Assembly: GCA_963703605.1 (NCBI GenBank)
Contig: CAVPFC010000040.1
Location: 186,001 to 250,000 of the forward strand
Source: DASXKD01 sp963703605
GTDB lineage: Bacteria > Actinomycetota > Actinomycetes > Streptosporangiales > Streptosporangiaceae
DNA: 64,000 nucleotides
Direction of reading: 5' to 3'
In this document: one piece after another, positions 7,567-15,737 of the stretch
How the letters are laid out: each line of letters opens with the position of its first letter
Position numbering within the stretch: position 1 is the stretch's first letter
Notes under the pieces: model-generated
Seen by the model: the letters and a program-made list of their open reading frames with translations, nothing else
What the model was told of the DNA's origin: nothing
Databases searched by the model: none
Program-made: the position numbers and the translations under genes

Positions 7567-8097
7567 TCAGCGCTTGGAGTACTGCGGCGCCTTCCGGGCC
7601 TTCTTCAGCCCGTACTTCTTGCGCTCCTTGATCCGCGCGTCACGGGTCAGGAAGCCCGCCCGCTTCAAGGTGGTGCGGTTCTCCGGGTCGACGATGGTGA
7701 GCGCACGCGCGATCCCCAGCCGCAGCGCGCCCGCCTGCCCGGTCACCCCGCCCCCCGAAACCCGGGCGATCACGTCGAACTGGCTCTCCGCGCCGAGTGT
7801 GACCAGCGGTTCGCTGATGAGCTGCTGGTGCACCTTGTTCGGGAAGAACTGCTCCAGCGGCCGGTCGTTGATCCGCCACTGCCCGGTGCCCGGGGCGATG
7901 CGGACGCGCGCGATCGCCTCCTTGCGGCGGCCGGTGCCCAGCGCCTTGCCGGTGACCACGGGCCGGGCCGTGGCACGGCGGGTGGCGTCATCGGCGGCCG
8001 TCTCGGTGGTGTACTCCGAGGGCTGCGTCTCGTCGCTTTGGTCGGTCTGCCCGTCAGCGCCCACATCGAGCGTCTGCGTGTCCGTGGGCTCAGTCAC
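7567..8097 (-). CDS. rpsI: 30S ribosomal protein S9
   Basis: S9 is a small-subunit protein whose C-terminal tail reaches the P-site tRNA. The core begins at GKALGTGRRKEAIARVRI and ends with the canonical YGLKKARKAPQYSKR. The first 50 residues are an acidic, Thr/Asp/Glu-rich extension common in actinobacterial S9. I prefer the GTG at 8097, with GAGGAAAG upstream; an ATG at 8121 would add eight residues. It follows rplM, the standard L13-S9 pair. Confidence 0.96.
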   Translation of the reverse strand: MTEPTDTQTLDVGADGQTDQSDETQPSEYTTETAADDATRRATARPVVTGKALGTGRRKEAIARVRIAPGTGQWRINDRPLEQFFPNKVHQQLISEPLVTLGAESQFDVIARVSGGGVTGQAGALRLGIARALTIVDPENRTTLKRAGFLTRDARIKERKKYGLKKARKAPQYSKR

Positions 8098-8174
8098 GGT
8101 ACTTTCCTCGCGCTTCCTCATTGGCTCTCGTCATGACGCCACACCGTTGGCTGGCGTTCTCGCGTCAGCGGGCA

Positions 8175-8648
8175 CTACTTGGCACCCGCGGACGGGGTTC
8201 CGGCCGGCTGTGCGATCTGGGTGATCGTGAACGGCACGGGCTGCTGCGCCTGGTGCGGGTGGTCAGGTCCCGCGTAAACCTTGAGCTTGCGCAGCATGCT
8301 CCGGCCCAGCGTGTTCTTGGGCAGCATGCCCCTGACGGCCCCCTCGACCAGCCGTTCCGGGCGCTTGGCGAGCAGCTCCCCATAGGTCACCGAACTGATG
8401 CCGCCGGGGTACCCGGAGTGCCGGTACAACCGCTTGTCGGTGGCCTTGTTGCCGGTCAGCGCGACCTTCGCCGCGTTGACCACGATCACGAAGTCACCGG
8501 TGTCCAGGTGGGGCGCGAAGATGGGCTTGTGCTTGCCCCGCAGCAGCACCGCCACATGGCTGGCCAGGCGGCCGAGTACAACATCGGACGCGTCAATGAC
8601 GTGCCACTGACGCTGGATGTCACCGGCCTTGGGGCTGAAAGTGCGCAC
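8175..8648 (-). CDS. rplM: 50S ribosomal protein L13
   Basis: L13 is an early assembly protein of the large subunit. The 157-residue product starts MRTFSPKAGDIQRQWHVIDA and shows the family blocks VLGRLASHVAVLLRGKHKP, DTGDFVIVVNAAKVALTG and AVRGMLPKNTLGRSMLRKLKVY. It is about ten residues longer than usual at the C-terminus. It is the first gene of rplM-rpsI, behind the promoter at 8796-8825. Confidence 0.97.
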   Translation of the reverse strand: MRTFSPKAGDIQRQWHVIDASDVVLGRLASHVAVLLRGKHKPIFAPHLDTGDFVIVVNAAKVALTGNKATDKRLYRHSGYPGGISSVTYGELLAKRPERLVEGAVRGMLPKNTLGRSMLRKLKVYAGPDHPHQAQQPVPFTITQIAQPAGTPSAGAK

Positions 8649-8795
8649 AGTCGTAAGCCTTTATCTGTGGGACCTGTTCCGTGGGCCCGCGCCCTGGGCG
8701 AGCCCGGCAGCGAGGGAGTCCGCCGCACCTGCCGCCACGCGACCTACCGCTGAGCGGGGCATCGCAGGCATGCTGATACGCATGGACGTCCAGTA

Positions 8796-8825
8796 AGGAT
8801 ACCGGGCACCGTCTGTGGCGGTCAA
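8796..8825 (-). promoter_or_regulatory. sigma-70-type promoter of rplM-rpsI
   Basis: On the minus strand, TTGACC is followed after 18 bp by TATCCT. It lies about 150 bp upstream of rplM in the divergent region 8649-8894, the rest of which shows no gene. No comparably good promoter is seen for the plus-strand gene at 8895. Confidence 0.65.
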
Positions 8826-8894
8826 AGCGAACGCCGGACCGGGGAAAATGCCTGACCGGGCTATGCCGGCGCCGTAGAAGGATACGCTCGCGCC

Positions 8895-10853
8895 ATGGGC
8901 TATCCGGATGTGCAGGACGGTCGGCCCCGGCCTGTCCAGGCTGGCACTGGTATGCCGGATGACCCCGCATCCGATGGGTTCCCCGGTGCCGAACCGGCCG
9001 GGTACCGCGTCGCGGCACCCCCGGCTCCGGCATCATTGCCGGGCTCGGGCAACGGCTTCGGCGCGGCGGACCCCAAAGCGCGCCCGGGCGCGTACCCGAC
9101 GGGCCCGGACGGACGGCTGGGCACATCCCGGCCCGCCGGGCTCCCCGGGGACGGCCAAGCTGGCATGCCCGGCGGCTACCGCTCCGGCCCAGGCACGGGC
9201 GGGCGGGCCGGTGGTCCCGGTGTGGATGGCGAGACCGGCGGCTACCGCTCCCCCGGCGCGGGTGGCCGGGGCGAAGGTTCCGGCGGGGGCGGGCAGACCG
9301 GGCCGCATCGCGCGCCTGGTTTCGGCGCGGGTGGGCGGACCGGCTCACACCGCGCCCCAGGCTTTGGCGGGGACGATCCGGGCGGACCTACCGAGGGCCC
9401 AGGCACTGGCTCAGGCGCCCGTAGCGAGCCTCCTGCGGCTCCTGGAGGCGCCCCTGGAAGGCGCAGGGCCTCCGGCACCTCAGGCACCGCAGGCGACAAG
9501 CCGGCGCCGTCCAGGGGCCGTGCCCGGGGCCTGCGGGGACCGATCCGCGGGTTCCCGCCTTTGCCGGGACAGGCCAACCCGGTGTACCCGCCCGGTCAGT
9601 TCTCGGCGTGGAACCGCGCGTCCACCCGGGCTGCCTGGCTCGGCGACACGGGCCCGGGTGCCCCCGGCGAGGGCGACGCCGAGCCCGGGTACTCCGCGCT
9701 CGCCATCAGCGACCCGTCCGCGGACGCGACCGCGACGCAGACCTGGGCGGTCATCGACGATGATCAGTTCTCCAGCGGCTGGCCACCGGCGCGCGCCGAA
9801 CGTGACTGGGGCTCGCACGGCGGCGATACGGGCCCGGTCCGGCGGGCCGCGGCCGACGGCTCAGGGCCAGTTGCCGCAGGACCAGTTGCCGCAGGACCGA
9901 GGCCGACTGGACCGGGTTCGGCCGGGTCAGATTCCGCGGGGCCAGGTTTCGTAGGGCCCGCACCAGCGGGGCCGGCCACTCGGGCGACGGACAGCCGGGC
10001 CGATGCGCCCGAGCCACAGGTGCTGCCGCCGCGGCGCGCCCGCAAGGACGGAGCCAGCAGGCGGGCCGGCGAGGACGAGGAAACCCGGCCCCCCCGCACC
10101 ACACACGGCGGGCGGACCGGCCGCCGCGGCGGCAGGTCGAGCACGCGGCACAACCTCATGATGGCGGGGATGCTGATCGCCCCGGTTATCGTCGTCGTCC
10201 TGGTGGTGGCCGGCTACGTCTATCTCAGGGCCAAGCCCGCGGCGCCCGCCGGGCACGTGGCCGCGCCGAGTCACAGCGCCGCACCGACCGCAACCGCGCC
10301 GCCGCTCGGGCCGTGGAAGCACATCGAGAGCCGCAGCCAGGATCCGGTGCCGCTGACCGTCACCGAGCTGTTCCCGGCGCAGTTCTCGGCGGGTGGCGCG
10401 GCCGGGGCCCGGACCGTGGACAAGACCAGCACCAAGTGCTGGCATGAGGTAATCGGGACCGCGCTGGCCCGCGCGGTCCGCAAGGCGGATTGCACCCAGG
10501 TGCTGCGGGCCAGCTACCTGTCCACCGATCACAAGATCATGGCCACGGTCGGCGTGCTGAACCTGACCGACGTGGCCGCCGCCGAGCACGTGGGCAAGGC
10601 CTCCGGGTCCAGCGAGTTCATCAAGCAGCTGACCGCCGCCCACGGCCCGACCCGGAACCTCGCCAAGGGAACGGGCATCGAAGAGGCCGAGGTCAAGGGG
10701 CACTACCTGATCTTGATCTGGACGGAGTTCGCCAACCTGCACGCGCCGTCGGGCAAGATCCAGCGCAAGAAGCTCGTGGCGTTCTCGGCGGGCCTCGTCG
10801 CGGGCACCGCCAACGTCAGCCTGAGCCAGCGCATGGTGACCGGCCGCCCGTAG
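8895..10853 (+). CDS. hypothetical single-pass membrane protein with long disordered N-terminus
   Basis: The 652-residue product has three parts. Residues 1 to about 415 are low-complexity, rich in Gly, Pro, Ala and Arg, with near-repeats such as QTGPHRAPGFGAGG / RTGSHRAPGFGG and GPVAAGPVAAGP. About 420-445 is one membrane helix (LIAPVIVVVLVVAGYVYLRA) preceded by an Arg-rich stretch. Residues 470-652 form a compact extracellular-looking domain with two Cys (TKCWHEV, KADCTQV) and the block VPLTVTELFPAQFS. Orientation is probably N-in, C-out. I do not recognise the domain. The stop TAG lies in the left end of the MITE-like element that follows, so the native C-terminus may have been altered. 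Confidence 0.8.
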   Translation: MGYPDVQDGRPRPVQAGTGMPDDPASDGFPGAEPAGYRVAAPPAPASLPGSGNGFGAADPKARPGAYPTGPDGRLGTSRPAGLPGDGQAGMPGGYRSGPGTGGRAGGPGVDGETGGYRSPGAGGRGEGSGGGGQTGPHRAPGFGAGGRTGSHRAPGFGGDDPGGPTEGPGTGSGARSEPPAAPGGAPGRRRASGTSGTAGDKPAPSRGRARGLRGPIRGFPPLPGQANPVYPPGQFSAWNRASTRAAWLGDTGPGAPGEGDAEPGYSALAISDPSADATATQTWAVIDDDQFSSGWPPARAERDWGSHGGDTGPVRRAAADGSGPVAAGPVAAGPRPTGPGSAGSDSAGPGFVGPAPAGPATRATDSRADAPEPQVLPPRRARKDGASRRAGEDEETRPPRTTHGGRTGRRGGRSSTRHNLMMAGMLIAPVIVVVLVVAGYVYLRAKPAAPAGHVAAPSHSAAPTATAPPLGPWKHIESRSQDPVPLTVTELFPAQFSAGGAAGARTVDKTSTKCWHEVIGTALARAVRKADCTQVLRASYLSTDHKIMATVGVLNLTDVAAAEHVGKASGSSEFIKQLTAAHGPTRNLAKGTGIEEAEVKGHYLILIWTEFANLHAPSGKIQRKKLVAFSAGLVAGTANVSLSQRMVTGRP

Positions 10854-11016
10854 GGCGTGTCCCGCAAACCCCTAGCCCGCTGCGCGGCGCCCGGGGGGTG
10901 GCTCGCTGCGTTGTCGTCGTCGCCCATAGAACCACTATGGGCTCCTCCTCCGCCTTGCGATCCGATCCCCCCGGGACCGCCGCTCGCGACGGCAAAGATC
11001 CACGGGACACGCCCTA
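10851..11016. mobile_element. MITE-like imperfect palindrome with 14-bp terminal inverted repeats
   Basis: The ends are TAGGGCGTGTCCCG (10851-10864) and CGGGACACGCCCTA (11003-11016), exact inverted repeats including a flanking TA on each side. The 140 bp between them also pair imperfectly: both arms carry CCCGGGGGG, and the centre is CCCATAG-AACCA-CTATGGG. GGGCGTGTC ends and a TA target are reminiscent of actinomycete insertion sequences of the IS630/Tc1 kind. There is no transposase. It lies between convergent genes and could also act as a two-way terminator. Confidence 0.7.
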
Positions 11017-11021
11017 GCCCC

Positions 11022-11942
11022 TCAGGTCACCGCCCGCCGCAGCGGGTCAGCCCCCTCCGGGGGAGCCTCGCGGAAGTTGCGTGCGACGGCGGCGCGGGCG
11101 GCCAGCCCGGCGTCGGGTGGGTAGCCCACCTCCTCCAGGCACAATCCGTGCGGCGGAAGCACGGGGACGCCAGGGTCCCGGGTCCCGGCCGCGAGCACCT
11201 GCGCGGGCCACCCGGGCGGCTTGCTGCCGTCCCCGACCCGCAGCAGGGCGCCGGCCAGCGCCCGGACCATGTTGTGGCAGAACGCGTCCGCCACCACGGT
11301 CGCCTCGGCCAGCGCGGGCCCCGGCCGTGCCCAGTCCAGGCGCAGCAGCGTCCGTACCGTGCTGGCCCCGGCACGGCGGCGGCAGAACGCGGCGAAGTCG
11401 TGCTCGCCGAGGCAGCCGCGCGCCGCCTCGTTCATGGCGTCGGTGTCGAGCCGGCGGCGGTACCAGAGCGTGACGCCGCGGGCGAGCGGGTCCGCGGCCG
11501 CGGCGTCATCGCAGACCCGGTACGCGTAGCGGCGCCAGACCGCGGAGAACCGCGCGTCGAAACCGGCGGGCGCCGGCCCGATCCGGTGCACCCGGACGTC
11601 CGGTGGGAGGAGCCGGGCCAGCCTGCGGCCCGCCGCGTCCCCGCCCGCGGCCCAGCGGGCCGCGGGAACGTCGCAGTGCGCCACCTGCCCGCGGGCGTGT
11701 ACGCCCGCGTCGGTGCGCCCGGCCACCGTCAGCGGCGCGGGCTCCGGCAAGCGCAGCACGCGTGCCAGCGCCTCTTCCAGGGTCTCCTGCACGGTCCGCT
11801 GGCCGGGCTGGCGTGCCCAGCCGGAGAAGCCCGCGCCGTCGTATCCGACGTGGAGCCGAACCCGGACCGGAGGACTACTCAGCTTCCCCTTCGCCCTCGT
11901 CCGAGGCGTCGCCCACCACGTGGTCAGCGTCCTCGGCGCCAT
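11022..11942 (-). CDS. truA: tRNA pseudouridine synthase A
   Basis: TruA makes pseudouridine at positions 38-40 of tRNA. The core starts at VRLHVGYDGAGFSGWARQPG and holds the catalytic Asp in VAGRTDAGVHARGQVAH, FSAVWRRYAYRV, GEHDFAAFCRRRAG and CHNMVRALAGALL. No ATG, GTG or TTG lies between the rplQ stop (11875) and the core. Either it starts inside rplQ (the ATG at 11942, used here, or 11972) or uses a CTG near 11884. Start uncertain; function secure. It is the last gene of the alpha operon. Confidence 0.9.
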   Translation of the reverse strand: MAPRTLTTWWATPRTRAKGKLSSPPVRVRLHVGYDGAGFSGWARQPGQRTVQETLEEALARVLRLPEPAPLTVAGRTDAGVHARGQVAHCDVPAARWAAGGDAAGRRLARLLPPDVRVHRIGPAPAGFDARFSAVWRRYAYRVCDDAAAADPLARGVTLWYRRRLDTDAMNEAARGCLGEHDFAAFCRRRAGASTVRTLLRLDWARPGPALAEATVVADAFCHNMVRALAGALLRVGDGSKPPGWPAQVLAAGTRDPGVPVLPPHGLCLEEVGYPPDAGLAARAAVARNFREAPPEGADPLRRAVT

Positions 11943-12534
11943 CCTCAGCGGCAGGAGCCTCGGCCGTGCCATCCTCAGCGGCAGGAGCCTCAGCGGCAGG
12001 AGCCTCGGCGACAGCTTCCCCGGCAGCGCCCTCTTCGGCGGCAGCAGCCTCAGCCACCTCAGCGGCCTCGTCGTCGGCCGGGGCAGGCTCCTCCTGCGCC
12101 GCGGCGGCGGCCCGGGGCGCGCGCGCCGGCACCGGGGCCCGGCGGGGACGGCGGCGCCGCGACGGGGCGGCCGTCGCCTCCTCCTCGACCAGTTCGATCA
12201 CGGCGAGCGGCGCGTTGTCACCCTTACGCGGCCCGATCTTGGTGATCCGCGTGTAGCCGCCCTCGCGGGTGGCGAACCGCGGGCCGATCTCGGTGAACAG
12301 GGTATGCACCACGCCCCTGTCGGTGACCACGGTGAGCACCTCGCGCCGGGCGTGCAGGTCACCCCGCTTGGCGAAGGTGATCAGGCGCTCCGCGTACGGC
12401 CGCAGCCGCCGTGCCTTCGCCTCAGTCGTGGTGATCTTGCCATGCTCGAACAGGGCGGTGGCGAGGTTCGCCAGGATGTGCCGCTGATGGGCGGAACTGC
12501 CGCCCAGCCGCCGGCCCCTGGTGGGCGTGGGCAT
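11875..12534 (-). CDS. rplQ: 50S ribosomal protein L17 with long acidic C-terminal tail
   Basis: The L17 core (about 1-120) starts MPTPTRGRRLGGSSAHQRHI and shows LATALFEHGKITTTEAKARR and YAERLITFAKRGD. After an Arg-rich stretch, residues 130-219 form a Glu/Ala-rich tail with repeated AEAPAAEDG units, encoded by short direct repeats. Total length is 219; actinobacterial L17 is often extended, but this is long. It follows rpoA across the hairpin at 12563-12586 and overlaps the probable start of truA. Confidence 0.96.
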   Translation of the reverse strand: MPTPTRGRRLGGSSAHQRHILANLATALFEHGKITTTEAKARRLRPYAERLITFAKRGDLHARREVLTVVTDRGVVHTLFTEIGPRFATREGGYTRITKIGPRKGDNAPLAVIELVEEEATAAPSRRRRPRRAPVPARAPRAAAAAQEEPAPADDEAAEVAEAAAAEEGAAGEAVAEAPAAEAPAAEDGTAEAPAAEDGAEDADHVVGDASDEGEGEAE

Positions 12535-12562
12535 TGAACTGTTCTCCTCGGTTGGCTACCGC

Positions 12563-12586
12563 GGGGCCGGCCCAAGGGCCGGCCCC
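12563..12586. terminator. 11-bp stem hairpin between rpoA and rplQ
   Basis: GGGGCCGGCCC and GGGCCGGCCCC pair perfectly around AA. It starts 7 bp before the rpoA stop codon on the map, that is, just downstream of rpoA. There is no T-tract; it may reduce read-through into rplQ or protect the 3' end. Confidence 0.5.
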
Positions 12587-12592
12587 GGGTTC

Positions 12593-13609
12593 TCAGTACT
12601 GCTCGGTCTCGACGTAGCTCTCGTCGTCGTCCGCGTTGTAGGTGTCCACGGCGCTGCCTGGATCGAATCCCGGCGGGGAGTCCTTGAGCGTCAGCCCCAT
12701 GTCGGCCAGCTTCTGCTTGACTTCCTCAATCGACTTGGCGCCGAAGTTGCGGATGTCGAGCAGGTCCTGCTCACTGCGGGCCACGAGCTCACCCACCGTG
12801 TGGATGCCCTCGCGCTTGAGGCAGTTGTAGGAGCGGACGGTGAGGTTCAGCTCCTCGATCGGCAGGGCCAGGTCCGCGGCGAGCGCGGCGTCCGTGGGCG
12901 ACGGGCCGATGTCGATGCCCTCGGCGTCCAGGTTCAGCTCCCTGGCCAGGCCGAACAGCTCGACCAGCGTCTTGCCCGCGCTGGCCACCGCGTCGCGGGG
13001 CCGCATGGACGGCTTGGTCTCGACGTCGATGATCAGCCGGTCGAAGTCGGTCCGCTGCTCGACACGGGTCGCCTCCACCTTGTAGGTGACCCGGAGCACC
13101 GGCGAGTAGATCGAGTCGATCGGGATCCGGCCGATCTCCTGCCCGGGCTGCTTGTTCTGGGCGGCCGACACGTAACCGCGGCCGCGCTCGACCGTCAGTT
13201 CCATCTCCAGCTTGCCCTTGCCGTTGAGAGCGGCGATGTGCAGGGCCGGGTTGTGCACCTCAACGCCCGCTGGCGGCGCGATGTCGGCCGCGGTGACCTC
13301 GCCTGGGCCCTGCTTACGCAGGTACATGACCACGGGCTCGTCCTGTTCGGACGAAACCACGAGCTCCTTGAGGTTCAGGATGATGTCGGTGACGTCCTCG
13401 GTCATCCCGGCCACGGTGGAGAACTCGTGCAGCACTCCCTCGATCCTGATGCTGGTGACCGCCGCCCCGGGAATCGAGGACAGCAGGGTCCGCCGCAGGG
13501 AGTTCCCGATGGTGTAACCGAAGCCCGGCTCCAGTGGCTCGATGACGAACCGGGACCGGAACTCGTCCACCGCCTCTTCGGTAAGCGTGGGACGCTGGGC
13601 GATAAGCAT
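12593..13609 (-). CDS. rpoA: RNA polymerase alpha subunit
   Basis: The 338-residue alpha subunit nucleates polymerase assembly through its N-terminal domain (FVIEPLEPGFGYTIGNSLRRTLLSSIPG) and contacts activators and UP elements through its C-terminal domain (ELNLTVRSYNCLKREGIHTV, SEQDLLDIRNFGAKSIEEVK). The tail is acidic (DDDESYVETEQY). Length is normal for actinobacteria. It lies downstream of rpsD. Confidence 0.98.
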   Translation of the reverse strand: MLIAQRPTLTEEAVDEFRSRFVIEPLEPGFGYTIGNSLRRTLLSSIPGAAVTSIRIEGVLHEFSTVAGMTEDVTDIILNLKELVVSSEQDEPVVMYLRKQGPGEVTAADIAPPAGVEVHNPALHIAALNGKGKLEMELTVERGRGYVSAAQNKQPGQEIGRIPIDSIYSPVLRVTYKVEATRVEQRTDFDRLIIDVETKPSMRPRDAVASAGKTLVELFGLARELNLDAEGIDIGPSPTDAALAADLALPIEELNLTVRSYNCLKREGIHTVGELVARSEQDLLDIRNFGAKSIEEVKQKLADMGLTLKDSPPGFDPGSAVDTYNADDDESYVETEQY

Positions 13610-13681
13610 GACTACCCCTTTCCGCGGCGACCGCTATATGACGCCGCGCGCTGCGCCGACGGCTGCCTTCGCCGCCGGTGA

Positions 13682-13706
13682 CCCGCCGCCGCTGGACGGC
13701 GGCGGG
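13682..13706. terminator. 10-bp stem hairpin between rpsD and rpoA
   Basis: CCCGCCGCCG and CGGCGGCGGG pair around CTGGA, 14 bp beyond the rpsD stop. No T-tract is present. It may separate rpsD from rpoA transcription or stabilise the upstream message. Confidence 0.45.
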
Positions 13707-13719
13707 CGTGACACCCGAG

Positions 13720-14346
13720 TTACTTCGAGTACAGCTCGACGATGAGCTGCTCTTGCACCTGCGTGTCGATCTGGGTGCGGGCCGGCATGGTGTGCACCAG
13801 CACGCGCATCTTGTCCGGGACGACCTCCAGCCAGGCCGGCACCTGCCGCTCGCCGACCTCGGCCCTGGCGACGATGAACGGCGTCATCTCCAGCGACTTC
13901 GGCTGCACCTCGATGATGTCGGTCTCGCTCACCTGGTAGGAGGGGATGTCCACCTTCTTGCCGTTGACCAGGAAGTGCCCGTGCCGGACGAGCTGGCGGG
14001 CCATGTCCCGGCTCTTGGCGAAACCGGCCCGGAAGACGACGTTGTCCAGGCGGCTCTCCAGGATCTGGAGCAGGTTGTCGCCGGTCTTGCCGCGCCGCCG
14101 GGAAGCTTCCTCGTAGTAGCCGTGGAACTGCCGCTCCAGGACCCCGTAGATCCGCTTGGTCTTCTGCTTCTCCCGGGTCTGGAGCAGGTACTCGTTCTCC
14201 TTGGGCCGGTTGCGCCCGTGCTCGCCCGGCGGGTAAGGCCGGATCTCGATCGGGCACTTGGGCGAGTCACACTTGGCGCCCTTGAGGAAAAGCTTCATCT
14301 TCTCGCGCCGGCACCGCTTGCAGTCCGGTCCCGTATACCGAGCCAT
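13720..14346 (-). CDS. rpsD: 30S ribosomal protein S4 (zinc-binding type)
   Basis: S4 nucleates 30S assembly on 16S rRNA. The 208-residue protein starts MARYTGPDCKRCRREKMKLF and has four Cys (CKRC and CDSPKC) as in zinc-binding S4. The RNA-binding S4 domain is seen as ESRLDNVVFRAGFAKS with RQLVRHGHFLVNGKKVD. Its position between rpsK and rpoA argues against Streptomyces, where rpsD is elsewhere. Confidence 0.98.
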   Translation of the reverse strand: MARYTGPDCKRCRREKMKLFLKGAKCDSPKCPIEIRPYPPGEHGRNRPKENEYLLQTREKQKTKRIYGVLERQFHGYYEEASRRRGKTGDNLLQILESRLDNVVFRAGFAKSRDMARQLVRHGHFLVNGKKVDIPSYQVSETDIIEVQPKSLEMTPFIVARAEVGERQVPAWLEVVPDKMRVLVHTMPARTQIDTQVQEQLIVELYSK

Positions 14347-14359
14347 CTGTCAGTTCCTT

Positions 14360-14761
14360 TCAGACCCGGCGCCGCTTGGGGGGCCGGCAGCCGTTGTGCG
14401 GTACCGGGGTGACGTCCTGGATGGACCCGACCTCCAGGCCGGTTGCCTGAAGCGAGCGGATCGCGGTCTCCCGGCCCGAGCCCGGGCCCTTGACGAACAC
14501 GTCAACCTTCCGCATGCCGTGCTCCATGGCGCGGCGGGCGGCCGCCTCGGCGGCCATCTGGGCGGCGTAGGGCGTGGACTTCCGGGAGCCCTTGAAGCCG
14601 ACCTGGCCGGAGGAGGCCCAGGAGATGACGTTGCCGATCGGGTCGGTGATCGAGACGATCGTGTTGTTGAACGTGCTCCGGATGTGGGCGTGCCCGTGGG
14701 CTATGTTCTTGCGTTCCTTGCGGCGCACCTTTTTGGCGCCGGTACGGCTCTTCGGCGGCAT
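14360..14761 (-). CDS. rpsK: 30S ribosomal protein S11
   Basis: S11 is a platform protein of the small subunit. The 133-residue sequence holds GHAHIRSTFNNTIVSITDP, GFKGSRKSTPYAAQMAAEAA and the C-terminal DVTPVPHNGCRPPKRRRV. It sits between rpsM and rpsD at short spacing in the alpha operon. Confidence 0.98.
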   Translation of the reverse strand: MPPKSRTGAKKVRRKERKNIAHGHAHIRSTFNNTIVSITDPIGNVISWASSGQVGFKGSRKSTPYAAQMAAEAAARRAMEHGMRKVDVFVKGPGSGRETAIRSLQATGLEVGSIQDVTPVPHNGCRPPKRRRV

Positions 14762-14800
14762 CTGCTTCCTGTTCGCGAGGTCGTCGGTCCGGCGTGCGGA

Positions 14801-15181
14801 CTACTTCTTCCCGGCCTTCTTCTTGCCGGCGACTGTCTTCTTCCTGCCCTTGCGGGTGCGCGCGTTGGTCTGCGTCCGCTGGCCATGTACCGGCAGTCCG
14901 CGGCGATGGCGGATGCCCTGATAGCTGCCAATCTCCACCTTGCGGCGGATGTCAGCCTGTATCTCCCGGCGGAGGTCACCTTCCACCCGGTACGTGGCGT
15001 CGATCCAGTCGCGGAGCCTGACGAGGTCGTCGTCGGAAAGGTCGTGCACCCGCACGTCCCCGCTGACGCCGGTCGCCTCGAGCGTCGCCAGGGCGCGGGT
15101 ACGGCCGATTCCGTAAATGTAGGTGAGGGCGACCTCGAGGCGCTTCTCGCGCGGGAGGTCGACACCGACCAAACGTGCCAT
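14801..15181 (-). CDS. rpsM: 30S ribosomal protein S13
   Basis: S13 contacts the large subunit and tRNA. I start at the ATG giving MARLVGVDLPREKRLEVALT; thirteen further in-frame codons upstream lack homology. The protein is 126 residues, with YIYGIGRTRALATLEATG and a basic tail ending KKKAGKK. It is separated from rpmJ by a strong palindrome at 15271-15299. Confidence 0.97.
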   Translation of the reverse strand: MARLVGVDLPREKRLEVALTYIYGIGRTRALATLEATGVSGDVRVHDLSDDDLVRLRDWIDATYRVEGDLRREIQADIRRKVEIGSYQGIRHRRGLPVHGQRTQTNARTRKGRKKTVAGKKKAGKK

Positions 15182-15270
15182 GGGCGGGCAGTTCTCCTTC
15201 TGTTCTCGGAGGCCTCGCACGCCGCGCCCCGCCCCTGCCCAGGGCGGGCCCCGGCCTCCTTCCGGGGGTG

Positions 15271-15299
15271 GCCCTTACCAGGCCAGGCCTGGTAAGGGC
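15271..15299. promoter_or_regulatory. 29-bp near-perfect palindrome between rpmJ and rpsM
   Basis: Arms GCCCTTACCAGGCC and GGCCTGGTAAGGGC are perfect over 14 bp around a single A. It lies between two genes usually co-transcribed, about 20 bp downstream of rpmJ. Its core ACCAGG/CCTGGT recurs upstream of infA at 15783-15794. It may be an attenuator or protein-binding dyad. Confidence 0.5.
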
Positions 15300-15320
15300 T
15301 GCGGTGCGCCTAACTACGCC

Positions 15321-15434
15321 TTACCCTTGGCGCTGCTTGTGCCTCGGGTCGGTGCAGATGACCATGACGCGGCCATGCCGGCGGATGATCCGGCATTTGC
15401 TGCATATCTTCTTCACACTCGGCTGGACCTTCAT
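15321..15434 (-). CDS. rpmJ: 50S ribosomal protein L36 (zinc type)
   Basis: This 37-residue protein begins MKVQPSVKKICSKCRIIRRH and ends VICTDPRHKQRQG, with the CxxC...C...H zinc-binding set. It occupies the usual place between infA and rpsM. Confidence 0.97.
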   Translation of the reverse strand: MKVQPSVKKICSKCRIIRRHGRVMVICTDPRHKQRQG

Positions 15435-15515
15435 CCCGGTCTCCTTGCCAGCCAGGTGCGAGCCCGGCTGTTTGGTCTGGTTCGTGGACTGCGGAGTGGG
15501 CTCCGCAGGGTTTGA

Positions 15516-15737
15516 TTACTTGTACCGGTAGACAATGCGGCCACGGCTCAGGTCGTAGGGACTCAGCTCCACGACCACCCGGTCATCCGGGAGGATTCTG
15601 ATGTAGTGCATCCGCATCTTCCCGCTGATGTGAGCCAGGACCTTGTGCCCATTGTCCAGCTCCACCCGGAAGAAGGCATTCGGTAGTGACTCGACGATCC
15701 TGCCCTCGATCTCGATGGCGCCATCTTTCTTGGGCAT
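15516..15737 (-). CDS. infA: translation initiation factor IF-1
   Basis: IF-1 is the S1-like OB-fold factor that blocks the A site during initiation. The 73-residue product begins MPKKDGAIEIEGRIVESLPN and ends SPYDLSRGRIVYRYK. The frame is open 46 codons further upstream, without homology. It is the first gene of infA-rpmJ-rpsM-rpsK-rpsD-rpoA-rplQ. Confidence 0.98.
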   Translation of the reverse strand: MPKKDGAIEIEGRIVESLPNAFFRVELDNGHKVLAHISGKMRMHYIRILPDDRVVVELSPYDLSRGRIVYRYK

